The notes below the pieces were generated by a model. It worked only from the letters and a program-made list of their open reading frames with translations, was not told the DNA's origin and did not search any database. A program made the translations under genes and the position numbers. Shown piece after piece: positions 1 through 7,208 of a stretch of DNA of 19,937 nt (positions within the stretch are counted from its first letter, which is position 1; the number at the start of each line of letters is the position of its first letter). Source of the DNA: CAYNFH01 sp964396385. GTDB taxonomy: Bacteria > Armatimonadota > Chthonomonadetes > Chthonomonadales > CAJBBX01. The stretch spans positions 1 to 19,937 of the forward strand of contig CAYNFH010000118.1 of the NCBI GenBank assembly GCA_964396385.1. Reading direction: 5' to 3'.

Positions 1-1165
1 GCGCATCAAGTTGTCTCTCGTAGTAGCCGCTCTGCTGGCCGTCCTGCCTGTCGCTTTGCGGGCCGATGTCGTCATTCCGATACCCGGGTCGCCCTTCGTG
101 TTCCAGAACCCGCCGGCCGGGAGCAACTCCAACGTGACGCTGCTCAGCTCGGACGAGAGCTTCCTCTTCGTCACAAACCAGGGGAGCAACTCGGTTACGG
201 TGCTCAACGTCACCCACGATGACAGTGGAAACGTGAGAGGTCTCGCCTTCAACAGCAGAGCGAATACCACTTCCGGTGCGCAACCCTCCGGTATGGCAAC
301 CAACCCCACCGGGGACCGGCTGTACGTCTATGAAGCCAACTACAGTGCCAACATCGCAAACGTGCTCGACTTCTCCATTTCCCCAACCGGGTCTCTAACC
401 CAGATTCAATCGGCCCGCATCAACACCCCGAGCGCTGGAACTAACTCCATCGTCTATGTCTCTGAACCGGGGGGCGACGTTGTCTACACGAACAACGACG
501 TAAACCCGAATACGGTGACCATCTTCGCCGTGGATCCGGTACTCGGCACTCTGACGACGCAGCAAAGCGTCCCGACCGGGGGGAAAGCTACCTCCAACGG
601 CGGCTTCTTTGCCGCCCCCAATATTCAGTCCGACGGCAACTTTCTCTATGCGGTCAACGGGAACGTAAACAATCTAGGCTCCAACAACATCTCCGTGTTT
701 TCCATCGACCCGAGCTCAGGCGGACTCGCGCCGGTCGATGGATCGCCCTTTGCCATTCCAACGGGATCGGCTACCTCCGGCAGCATCGCGCTCAGCCCGG
801 ATGGAACGAACCTGTACGCCGGAACGCAGCAGGGCGGCATTGTTAAGTACGATGTGGACACGACTTCCGGATTCCTCACGTTGAACCAGGTGGTTTCGAG
901 TGGCGGTAGGAGTGCCGTGGACGGGCTCGCGCTGGATGCAACCGGGTCTAATCTCATAGCGGTTCTTCCCACTCCGAATCAGATCGCTATCTTGAACACG
1001 GCGACGCCCATGGCGCCTCTGCCGGGCTCTCCGTATCCCGGCGCAACTGCGAACGGCGCGGTGGTCGCTGGAGCGGTATTGAGCGGCCTCGGCCCGGTCC
1101 AGCAGCTCATCTGCGGAACGGCGACGGGGAATACACAGGTAACCGTCTACGACTTCACGCCGTAG
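1..1165 (+). CDS. Secreted lactonase-like beta-propeller protein, copy 1 (5' end cut by window edge)
   Basis: Partial gene. The reading frame is open from base 2, and the first bases match the start of the third paralog (ATG AAG CGC ATC), so the true ATG should lie five bases outside the window; the TTG at 11 is not the start. The full protein would be about 389 aa. A Sec-type signal peptide ending near ALRA is followed by a conserved N-terminal segment (FQNPPAGSNSNVTLLS), then repeated strand motifs with SPDGTNLYAGTQQG, YVSEPGGDVVYTNND and IQSDGNFLYAVNG. This pattern fits YncE/lactonase-type seven-bladed propellers (PF10282-like), usually periplasmic or secreted; no catalytic residues can be assigned. 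Two paralogs lie downstream at 4502 and 5837. It converges with the SARP regulator, with a strong stem-loop between them. The fold is fairly sure; the substrate is unknown. Confidence 0.85.
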   Translation, partial: RIKLSLVVAALLAVLPVALRADVVIPIPGSPFVFQNPPAGSNSNVTLLSSDESFLFVTNQGSNSVTVLNVTHDDSGNVRGLAFNSRANTTSGAQPSGMATNPTGDRLYVYEANYSANIANVLDFSISPTGSLTQIQSARINTPSAGTNSIVYVSEPGGDVVYTNNDVNPNTVTIFAVDPVLGTLTTQQSVPTGGKATSNGGFFAAPNIQSDGNFLYAVNGNVNNLGSNNISVFSIDPSSGGLAPVDGSPFAIPTGSATSGSIALSPDGTNLYAGTQQGGIVKYDVDTTSGFLTLNQVVSSGGRSAVDGLALDATGSNLIAVLPTPNQIAILNTATPMAPLPGSPYPGATANGAVVAGAVLSGLGPVQQLICGTATGNTQVTVYDFTP

Positions 1166-1174
1166 GCACGAAGG

Positions 1175-1202
1175 CGGCTGCCGGGCGGACGCCCGGCAGC
1201 CG
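1175..1202. terminator. Stem-loop between convergent genes
   Basis: A perfect 12-bp GC-rich stem (1175-1186 with 1191-1202, loop GGAC) starts 9 bases after the stop of propeller copy 1 and lies 73 bases beyond the stop of the convergent regulator. There is no clear T-run on either side, so it may be a bidirectional terminator or an mRNA 3'-end stabiliser. Confidence 0.65.
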
Positions 1203-1275
1203 AACGATATAGCACCCTCCTCTTTCGGCCTGCCGGAGGCTCCGCCGGTGTTGTGCGACGGGATCCCGGCGCAGC

Positions 1276-4242
1276 TTACACCTGCAAAGCGAAGGTAACG
1301 GCTTCCTCCGGGCGGAGGGCCCGGCCTGCGTGCCACGCCTGGGCCCACTCCACAGTGGGCAGGGCGGAGCGGGTTGCGGCGAGGCTAACCTGGAACTCTT
1401 TCGTATCTGGCGTATCCCGGGACATGCCCGACGTCTCGCGAAGCGCGACCGCGGCCCCGAGCAACGTCGTGGCATGGGCCACCCGTCCCTCCGCGGTGGC
1501 AATCCTGCCCAGCCCCTCCAGGCAGTACACGACCCCCCGCCGGTCGCGACGGCATAAGAACCCCTCCGCGCACGTGTGGTAGTAGGACCGTGCCGCCTCA
1601 AGATCCTGCTCGAGCCAGGCCACGCGCGCCAGCCCGAGCAGGGAGTGGAGGGCCCACACATCCTCTCTGTCGTGATCGTAGAAGGCGATGAGGCTCTCTT
1701 CCAGAAGGCGGCGCGCCTCATCGTACCGGCCCTGGAAACAGGCGCCAAAGCCCAGCAGATTGAGGGCGCATCCTTCCATCCACGAGTTGCGCACCGTGCG
1801 CGCTAGTGCCAGTCCACCCTCCAGCAGCGGCTGCGCCTCCTCGAAACGGCCCAACCCGTGCAGCGCGAACCCCAGCCCCATGCCCACCCCTGTTACGCCC
1901 TGCTCGTCCCCCACTTCTTGCAGCAGCGAACGGGCTTGCTCAGAGCATGAGCGCGCGGGTTCGAAGGCATCGAGATAGCAGTAGACTTGACTGAGCGCGT
2001 GAAGTGCAAAGCCACGCAGCTTGGCGAGCTCCGGTCGCCCCCGTGAGGCCTCAATCGCTGCCTTCAGCCGCGCCTGCCCCTCCGGCAGCCTGCCGGCGCG
2101 CAACCAGAACCACAGGAGTCCTGCCGTGAGCCGCAGCTCCTCCCCCGAACCCGGTTCGTGGTCCCGGAGCCAGTCCGCCGCGGCGAGCACGTTGTCGCGC
2201 TCTGCCTCCAGTCGCGCCGCCCGTTCCGGCCGTGCGGGATCCTCCAGCCAGCAGCCCACAGTCTCTACAAACTCAAGGTAGGAACGGGCATGAAGCCGCT
2301 GCGCTTCCAGTCGCTCCTCTTGCGGGAGCTGCTCCTCGGCATAGGTCCGCAGCGTCTCCAGCATCCGGAACCGCATGCCCCATTCGTCCTCTTCCGAGAG
2401 GACGAGCGATTCGCTTTGAAGCTCCTCGAGCTGCTCTACAACATCCGTGTCGGGACAGACCGCCCGGGCCGCGCTGCGGGTCCATCCGCCCCGGAAAACA
2501 GCAAGGCGGGTGAACGTGCGCCGGAGCGGCGGAGACAACAATCGATAGCTCCACTCCACCGTCGCCCGCAGCGAGCGCTGGCGCGCATCCTTTTCGGCGC
2601 GCCGGTTCACGAGCAGGTCCTCGCCCTGGTCCAGCGCAGCGACCATCTCAGCCGGAGTCAACGTCCGGACCCTGGCGGCGGCCAGCTCGAGGGCGAGAGG
2701 CAGGCCGTCCAGCCGCCGGCAGAGGCTTGCAATGACTGCCGCATTCTGGTCGGTCAGCGCAAAGTCCGGCCGGATGGCCTGCGCCCGGTCCAGAAAGAGC
2801 TGGATGCTGGGAAAGCTCTCTAGACCACACGCCCCGTGAGCCGCCTGTTTTCCAGGCAGCGCCAACGGCGACACTGCAACCTCACGCTCGTCGTCGAGCC
2901 CCACTATCCGCCGCGAGGTGGCCAGAATATGCAGGGTGGGGGCAAGCTCCAGCAGGCGCCGGACGGCTTCCTCGCCTTCCGGCAGCAGATGCTCCAGATT
3001 GTCGAGCACCAGAAGAAGACGCCCATCGGGACCCGCCTCACAGCGGTCGGCAACCGCCGCCAGAGCGTCGGGCTCCGCCTGGTCTTCTACGCCCAGCGCG
3101 GCGGCAAAGGCTGCCGGAATGTGGGCAGGGTGCTGGACACCTGCCAGCGAGACGAACTGCGCCGGGCCCGCGCCGGAGCGCGAGTACGCCTCCCCGATCT
3201 CCAGCGCCAGGCGCGTCTTGCCCACACCGCCAGGTCCCGTAAGCGTGACGAGACGCCCTGGGGAATCGGCGCACCGCAGCGATTCGGTTATCTCCTGGAC
3301 CGCCGCCTCCCGGCCGAAGCACCGCGTCACCGGCTTCGGAAGCCGTGATTGCGCCCGCCCCCTCCGCTCGTGCGACGCAGAGCTGGTGCAAGAGACGGAT
3401 GGCCCCCCCTCTCCTGTTCTTGGGAGGGGAGCCGAGCGGGCGCAGGCTCCCTTAGGTTGGGGGGTGAGGGCCGGGGCCTCCTCCACATCGCGGCCCAGCT
3501 TCTGGACGATCTTCTCCTTCAGCCGCATGAGCCCGACAGAGGGATCCGCGTCCAGCTCCTGCCGCACGCGCCGCTCATAGGCGTGATACTCGCCCAGCGC
3601 GGAGGTGAGCTGGCCGGAAGCCATGAGAAGCTGGAGGAGATCGCGGCGCGGGTCCTCCCGGTGCGGATCGGCCCGCGCGGCCATGCGGGCGTAATGGATG
3701 GCACGCTCCGCCTGGCCTTCGCGGGCGAGCAGGCGGACGAGCCGGGCAAGCGCCCCCATCCGCTCTTCCAGCAGCCACCGGCGCTCCGGCTCCACCCATT
3801 CCTCGTACCAGCCGGAGAGAAGCTCTCCCCGGCACAGCTCATTTGCGGCGACGAGGGACTCTATCTGTTCACCGGAGGGACCTGCCCGCCCGGCCCTGGC
3901 CAGCGCGTCTCGGAATTGCACTACGTCCACATGCACGCCCGTCGCCTGCAGGCCGATGGTTGAGCGGTCTGCCAGAAAGACGGCCGGCCCGTCTCCGGCC
4001 GGCTCGAGCTGGCGCCGCAGAGAGGCCAGCTCCACGCGGAGTCTGTTGCGCGCCGGATCCGGGTGCTCCTCGGGCCAGAGCAGCTCACAGAGGTCGTCCC
4101 GCGCCTGCGGGACCGGGTGCCGGAGCGCCAGGTACGCCAGCAGAGCGGCGGCGGAGCGAGACCGGAACCGGGAGATCGTGTTCCCATCTCGCTCTATGCG
4201 GAACCCCCCAAACAGGTCTATATTCCAGGGGTGGGAGTTCAT
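1276..4242 (-). CDS. SARP-family transcriptional regulator (winged helix-BTAD-NB-ARC-TPR)
   Basis: A 988-aa cytoplasmic regulator of the AfsR/SARP large type. Residues ~5-82 form an OmpR-like winged helix (FGGFRIERDG, LAYLALR, LWPEEHPDPARNRLRVELASLR). Residues ~104-250 are the BTAD domain. An NB-ARC/STAND ATPase follows, with Walker A GPGGVGKT at 336-343, Walker B LLLVLDN near 409-415 and GLPLAL at 513-518. The rest is TPR helices, ending in the typical WAQAWHAGRALRPEEAV tail, so the protein is complete. Such proteins activate promoters carrying direct repeats with 11-bp spacing, and two such promoters lie upstream of the adjacent propeller genes, one of them 77 bp before this gene's own start. 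The chosen ATG has no visible Shine-Dalgarno sequence, and no better upstream start is apparent. Residues ~255-282 between BTAD and ATPase are low complexity (ALTPQPKG..., PLPRTGEGG) and derive from an interspersed repeat. The signal sensed is unknown. Confidence 0.93.
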   Translation of the reverse strand: MNSHPWNIDLFGGFRIERDGNTISRFRSRSAAALLAYLALRHPVPQARDDLCELLWPEEHPDPARNRLRVELASLRRQLEPAGDGPAVFLADRSTIGLQATGVHVDVVQFRDALARAGRAGPSGEQIESLVAANELCRGELLSGWYEEWVEPERRWLLEERMGALARLVRLLAREGQAERAIHYARMAARADPHREDPRRDLLQLLMASGQLTSALGEYHAYERRVRQELDADPSVGLMRLKEKIVQKLGRDVEEAPALTPQPKGACARSAPLPRTGEGGPSVSCTSSASHERRGRAQSRLPKPVTRCFGREAAVQEITESLRCADSPGRLVTLTGPGGVGKTRLALEIGEAYSRSGAGPAQFVSLAGVQHPAHIPAAFAAALGVEDQAEPDALAAVADRCEAGPDGRLLLVLDNLEHLLPEGEEAVRRLLELAPTLHILATSRRIVGLDDEREVAVSPLALPGKQAAHGACGLESFPSIQLFLDRAQAIRPDFALTDQNAAVIASLCRRLDGLPLALELAAARVRTLTPAEMVAALDQGEDLLVNRRAEKDARQRSLRATVEWSYRLLSPPLRRTFTRLAVFRGGWTRSAARAVCPDTDVVEQLEELQSESLVLSEEDEWGMRFRMLETLRTYAEEQLPQEERLEAQRLHARSYLEFVETVGCWLEDPARPERAARLEAERDNVLAAADWLRDHEPGSGEELRLTAGLLWFWLRAGRLPEGQARLKAAIEASRGRPELAKLRGFALHALSQVYCYLDAFEPARSCSEQARSLLQEVGDEQGVTGVGMGLGFALHGLGRFEEAQPLLEGGLALARTVRNSWMEGCALNLLGFGACFQGRYDEARRLLEESLIAFYDHDREDVWALHSLLGLARVAWLEQDLEAARSYYHTCAEGFLCRRDRRGVVYCLEGLGRIATAEGRVAHATTLLGAAVALRETSGMSRDTPDTKEFQVSLAATRSALPTVEWAQAWHAGRALRPEEAVTFALQV
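3403..3475. repeat. REP-like interspersed repeat inside the regulator gene
   Basis: A run of C- and G-rich blocks (CCCCCCTCTCCTGTTCTTGG, GGAGGGGAGCC, then CTCCCTTAGGTTGGGGGG) forms an imperfect palindrome. On the minus strand it reads CTCCCAAGAACAGGAGAGGGG, similar to the block CTCCCGCCTCTTACGAAG, AGGAGAGGGGCCGGGGTG at 7209-7242. It is in frame and encodes a linker between two folded domains of the regulator. Family membership is judged by eye. Confidence 0.5.
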
Positions 4243-4279
4243 GTGGTGCGTGGTCTTAATCTTGGTTTGGAATCCGGGA

Positions 4280-4299
4280 GGCGCCGGGCCCTCGGCGCC
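4280..4299. other. Stem-loop in divergent promoter region
   Basis: A perfect 7-bp GC stem (GGCGCCG at 4280-4286, CGGCGCC at 4293-4299, 6-base loop) lies between the regulator start and the repeat promoter at 4319. In a transcript running toward the regulator it would fall in the 5' leader. Its role is unknown; it could equally be a protein-binding palindrome. Confidence 0.35.
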
Positions 4300-4318
4300 G
4301 GGGCTGCCCCCTCTGCTT

Positions 4319-4351
4319 TGTAATGATACTGTAACGGTAGGTTCGTAAACT
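4319..4351 (+). promoter_or_regulatory. Candidate SARP-type promoter of propeller copy 2
   Basis: Three consecutive 11-mers are visible: TGTAATGATAC, TGTAACGGTAG and GTTCGTAAACT. The first two are direct repeats at 11-bp spacing. A -10-like TAAACT (4346-4351) begins 8-9 bp after the second repeat, and there is no TTGACA-like -35 at the expected place. This is the known layout of SARP-activated promoters (direct repeats every 11 bp, the last about 8 bp before the -10). The block recurs at 5689-5721. Binding by the neighbouring regulator is inference. Confidence 0.6.
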
Positions 4352-4377
4352 ACCTCTGCTCGTCACTTCCTCAGTTC

Positions 4378-4395
4378 AAGTGCCGCGCGGCTCCT
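4378..4395 (+). promoter_or_regulatory. Conserved leader box, copy 1
   Basis: AAGTGCCGCGCGGCTCCT matches AAGTGCAGCGCCGCTCCT at 5777-5794 in 16 of 18 positions. Both lie in the untranslated leader between the -10 box and the ribosome-binding site of adjacent propeller genes. It may be a leftover of the gene duplication or an RNA/protein regulatory site. Confidence 0.4.
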
Positions 4396-4461
4396 CCTTG
4401 TGCCATCTGCCCTGCTGCCGGACGGGGGCCCGCTCGCGCAATTCCAACGGTTTGTCCACTC

Positions 4462-4479
4462 TGAGGGCAGCGGCCCTCA
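4462..4479 (+). promoter_or_regulatory. Leader stem-loop before propeller copy 2
   Basis: TGAGGGC (4462-4468) and GCCCTCA (4473-4479) form a perfect 7-bp stem with a 4-base loop, ending nine bases before the GGAAAGGAG ribosome-binding region. It could affect translation or mRNA stability. No T-run follows, so it is not a normal terminator. Confidence 0.35.
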
Positions 4480-4501
4480 CTTCATTCGGAAAGGAGAGCT
4501 C

Positions 4502-5665
4502 ATGAAACGCGCTAGTCTGTCTCTGTTGGTCGTCGCTTCGCTGTTGGCCCTGCCCCTCGCCGCACGGGCACAATACACTCGTGTCGGATCCTTCCGATTT
4601 TCGAACCCGCCGGCCGGAACCGGCTCCCAGGTAACGCTGCTCAGCCCGGACGAGAGTCTCCTCTTCGTTACGGACCAGCAAAGCCGGGCGGTAAGTGTGT
4701 ATAGCGTCAACTCCGACTCGTTCGGAGACGTAAGGGGCTTCACGTTCAGCGACCTTGAGGATGCCTCCGGCGGGATCGCCGGCACGGTTCCCGCAGGCAT
4801 GGCAACCGATCCCGGTGGCAACGATCTGTACGTCTCCGTCGGCAAAGGAACCATTGTTGTCTATCACATTGACCCCAGCGGGTTCGTTTCCCAGATCCAG
4901 ACGGCTTCCGGCGACGCCACAACGGGCCACTCCCGCAACAACATCGTGTATGTCTCCGAGCCCGGGGGGGACTTCGTCTACACCAATAACGATCTGGTTC
5001 CGAATACGGTGAGCATCTTCGCCGTGAATGCGGCGGATGGGACTCTGACGTTCCAACGCTCGGTCACAACAGGTGGGAACGGCAGCGGCAGCACCGGCTT
5101 CATCGCCGCGCCGTCGATCCAGTCGGACGGCAACTTCCTCTATGCCGTCAACGGCACGCAAAACAACGCAGGCTCCAACAACATCTCCGTGTTTTCCATC
5201 GATCCCAACACAGGAAACCTCCAGCCGGTCATCGGCTCGCCCTTTGCGATTCCGTTGGGATCAGCCACGTCCGGCAGTATCGCGCTAAGCGCCGATGGAA
5301 CGAACCTGTACGCCGGGACGCAGCAGGGCAATATCGTCAAGTACACCGTGACGTCCGGCGTGCTTACAGTGAGCCAGGTCGCGTCGAGCGGCGTGGCGCA
5401 GCCCATAAACGGGCTTGCGGTGGATGCGCCCAACTCCACCGTCGCGGCCATCATCTCGGCCACCAACCAGATTGCCGTCTTGAACACGGCGCCGCCGATG
5501 TCGCCTGTTTCCGGCTCTCCGTACAAGGGAGCCAATACCGGAGCGAACGTAACGGGAGCCATCTTCAGCCAGCTCGGACTGCTTCAGCAGCTTATCAGCG
5601 GGACAAACACTTCCGGCGCTTTTTCGGAGATTACCGTCTTCGACGACGGTCAGATCATCTTCTGA
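4502..5665 (+). CDS. Secreted lactonase-like beta-propeller protein, copy 2
   Basis: Encodes 387 aa starting at MKRASLSLLV, preceded by GGAAAGGAG eight bases upstream; in-frame codons back to 4400 have no comparable signal. Residues 1-24 are a Sec signal peptide ending ARAQ. The mature part shares its whole plan with copies 1 and 3: FSNPPAG, TLLSPDESLLFVT, GMATDPGGNDLYV, YVSEPGGDFVYTNND, NTVSIFAVN, IQSDGNFLYAVNG, GSNNISVFSIDPNTG and SADGTNLYAGTQQG, ending in QQLISGT...EITVFDD. This fits a seven-bladed propeller of the lactonase/YncE type acting outside the cytoplasm. No enzymatic residues are recognised. The promoter block at 4319-4351 and a ~145-base leader precede it. It is divergent from the SARP regulator, its likely activator. 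Confidence 0.88.
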   Translation: MKRASLSLLVVASLLALPLAARAQYTRVGSFRFSNPPAGTGSQVTLLSPDESLLFVTDQQSRAVSVYSVNSDSFGDVRGFTFSDLEDASGGIAGTVPAGMATDPGGNDLYVSVGKGTIVVYHIDPSGFVSQIQTASGDATTGHSRNNIVYVSEPGGDFVYTNNDLVPNTVSIFAVNAADGTLTFQRSVTTGGNGSGSTGFIAAPSIQSDGNFLYAVNGTQNNAGSNNISVFSIDPNTGNLQPVIGSPFAIPLGSATSGSIALSADGTNLYAGTQQGNIVKYTVTSGVLTVSQVASSGVAQPINGLAVDAPNSTVAAIISATNQIAVLNTAPPMSPVSGSPYKGANTGANVTGAIFSQLGLLQQLISGTNTSGAFSEITVFDDGQIIF

Positions 5666-5688
5666 CCACGAGCCGGTTCACTCTGTAC

Positions 5689-5721
5689 TGTAATGATGGT
5701 GTAACGGTAGTTTCGTAGAAT
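5689..5721 (+). promoter_or_regulatory. Candidate SARP-type promoter of propeller copy 3
   Basis: 11-mers TGTAATGATGG, TGTAACGGTAG and TTTCGTAGAAT match the 4319 block in 28 of 33 positions. The middle 11-mer is identical, and the -10-like TAGAAT sits at 5716-5721. It starts 23 bases after the stop of copy 2. A -35 box is again absent, which fits activator dependence. Function is inferred from layout and from the adjacent SARP gene. Confidence 0.6.
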
Positions 5722-5726
5722 CCATC

Positions 5727-5757
5727 TGGCGAACGGGCGGTTCAGGCCCGTTCGCCA
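5727..5757 (+). terminator. Strong stem-loop just after the copy-3 promoter
   Basis: A perfect 12-bp stem (TGGCGAACGGGC at 5727-5738, its complement at 5746-5757) has a 7-base loop. It begins about six bases after the -10 box, so it would form the very 5' end of the copy-3 transcript. It may also terminate transcription from copy 2, although the tail (TCCTGGCTTTC) is a poor T-run. The copy-2 leader has no counterpart at this place. Confidence 0.5.
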
Positions 5758-5776
5758 TCCTGGCTTTCTACGGACA

Positions 5777-5794
5777 AAGTGCAGCGCCGCTCCT
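5777..5794 (+). promoter_or_regulatory. Conserved leader box, copy 2
   Basis: AAGTGCAGCGCCGCTCCT, 16/18 identical to the box at 4378-4395. Here it is 55 bases from the -10 box instead of 26. The extra length matches the inserted stem-loop at 5727-5757. Confidence 0.4.
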
Positions 5795-5836
5795 GCCGGC
5801 GTCGAGAAGCTCGTTACCCGTTGAAAAGGAGGTCGT

Positions 5837-7009
5837 ATGAAGCGCATCAGGTTGTCCCTCTTTGCTGTCGCCCTGCTGGCAGCCATGCCCGCTGCGGCTC
5901 GGGCGCAACAACAGTTCATCTTTCGTATCAGCTCCTCCCGGTTCGCCAACCCGCCGGCCGGGAGCAACTCCAACGTGCTGCTGCTCAGCCCGGACGAGAC
6001 CCTCCTCTTCGTCACAAACCAGGCGAGCAATTCTATCACCGTGTTCAAGGTAGGCGATGACGCCGATGGGAGAGTGAGGAGCTTCACGTTCAGCAGCCGC
6101 GCCGATGCTCCCGGCGGCACCGGTCCCGTGGGCATGGCAGTGGATCCGGGAGGCAACTGGCTGTACGTCTTGCACGGCGGCGGGACCATTCTGGTGTACG
6201 CGATTGACCCGAGCGGGTTCCTGACGCTGCTTCAGGCGGCGCCCATCGGGACGGCAAGCACCCAGATCGAGAACTCCATCCTCTACGTCTCCGAGCCCGG
6301 CGGCGATTTCGTCTACGTAGATAATGACGTGATTCCGAATACGGTGAGCATCTTTGCCGTGAACCCGGTGGACGGAACTCTGACGGCGCGGGGCTTTGTG
6401 CCCACCGGAGGAAACGGCGGGAGCCAACGCGGCTTCTTTGCTGCACCGATGATCCAGTCCGACGGCAACTTCCTCTACGTGGTCAACGGCAATGCGCGCA
6501 GCCTGGGCTCCAACAACATCTCCGTCTTATCCATTGACCCGAACACAGGCGCCCTCCTGCCGGTCACAGGATCGCCATTTCCCATTCCCACCGGATCCGC
6601 TACCTCCGGCAGCCTTGCGCTCAGCCCGGACGGCTCCAACCTGTTCGCCGGAACGAAGCAGGGGGCAATCGTCAAGTATGACGTGGACCCGTCGTCCGGC
6701 GCCCTCAGCTTGGAAGAGGTTGCGTCGAGCGGCCTGGGGACTACCGTGGACGGGCTCGCATTTGATCCGGACGGCGGCGTCCTCGCCGCTACGTTCCCCG
6801 ATTCCAACCAGATGGCTGCCATAGAGATAGGACCGCCAATGCATCCCGCGCCGGGTTCTCCGTTTCAGGGCTCCAATGCCGGGGCTGCAATAAGCGGCGC
6901 CATCTTTAGTCATTTGGCGCCATTTTTCCAGCAGCTCCTCGGCGGCGGGAGCACTGCCGGAGCCTTTACGGAGGTTACTATCTACGACTTCGGGGTCTTC
7001 CTCTTCTGA
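5837..7009 (+). CDS. Secreted lactonase-like beta-propeller protein, copy 3
   Basis: Encodes 390 aa with a strong AAAAGGAGG ribosome-binding site four bases before the ATG. The signal peptide spans residues 1-24 (MKRIRLSLFA...ARAQ). The mature domain repeats the family pattern: FANPPAGSNSNVLLLSPDETLLFVTNQ, GMAVDPGGNWLYVL, YVSEPGGDFVYVDNDV, NTVSIFAVNPVDG, IQSDGNFLYVVNG, NNISVLSIDPNTG and SPDGSNLFAGTKQG, with a C-terminal EVTIYDF. By eye it is closer to copy 1 than to copy 2 in several segments. It is likely exported and a propeller; ligand or substrate is unknown. Transcription probably starts from the repeat promoter at 5689-5721 and ends at the hairpin at 7034-7065. Confidence 0.88.
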   Translation: MKRIRLSLFAVALLAAMPAAARAQQQFIFRISSSRFANPPAGSNSNVLLLSPDETLLFVTNQASNSITVFKVGDDADGRVRSFTFSSRADAPGGTGPVGMAVDPGGNWLYVLHGGGTILVYAIDPSGFLTLLQAAPIGTASTQIENSILYVSEPGGDFVYVDNDVIPNTVSIFAVNPVDGTLTARGFVPTGGNGGSQRGFFAAPMIQSDGNFLYVVNGNARSLGSNNISVLSIDPNTGALLPVTGSPFPIPTGSATSGSLALSPDGSNLFAGTKQGAIVKYDVDPSSGALSLEEVASSGLGTTVDGLAFDPDGGVLAATFPDSNQMAAIEIGPPMHPAPGSPFQGSNAGAAISGAIFSHLAPFFQQLLGGGSTAGAFTEVTIYDFGVFLF

Positions 7010-7033
7010 CCTGGAGCCGAAGTTCGAGAGCAT

Positions 7034-7074
7034 GGGGCCGCGAGAGAAATGCCTCTCGCGGCCCCTCTTCTTCT
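7034..7074 (+). terminator. Rho-independent terminator after propeller copy 3
   Basis: A perfect 13-bp stem (GGGGCCGCGAGAG at 7034-7046, complement at 7053-7065) with a 6-base loop is followed by the pyrimidine-rich tail TCTTCTTCT. It lies 24 bases after the stop codon of copy 3. Confidence 0.9.
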
Positions 7075-7136
7075 CCGCCATCCCAGCAAGGGAACGCTCT
7101 CATTGCCAGCTACCGTATCCTGATCAACTGTTCCTT

Positions 7137-7151
7137 CTGTCCGAAGGACAG
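7137..7151. other. Short hairpin CTGTCC-GAA-GGACAG
   Basis: A perfect 6-bp stem with a 3-base loop in the gap between propeller copy 3 and the lipoprotein gene; first of three hairpins in a row. Role unknown. Confidence 0.4.
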
Positions 7152-7162
7152 CTCTCTCCAGA

Positions 7163-7180
7163 CAGGGATTTCAATCCCTG
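7163..7180. other. Short palindrome around GATTTCAATC
   Basis: CAGGGAT (7163-7169) and ATCCCTG (7174-7180) form a 7-bp stem with a TTCA loop. It superficially resembles the end of some CRISPR repeats, but it is single-copy here. Confidence 0.4.
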
Positions 7181-7208
7181 CTGTGGCGCCGCGGAAAGAA
7201 GGACAAAC

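Noticed and set aside
7163..7180. CRISPR-like ATTTCAATCCC
   Set aside because: Occurs once, with no spaced repetition and no cas genes; it is part of a simple hairpin.
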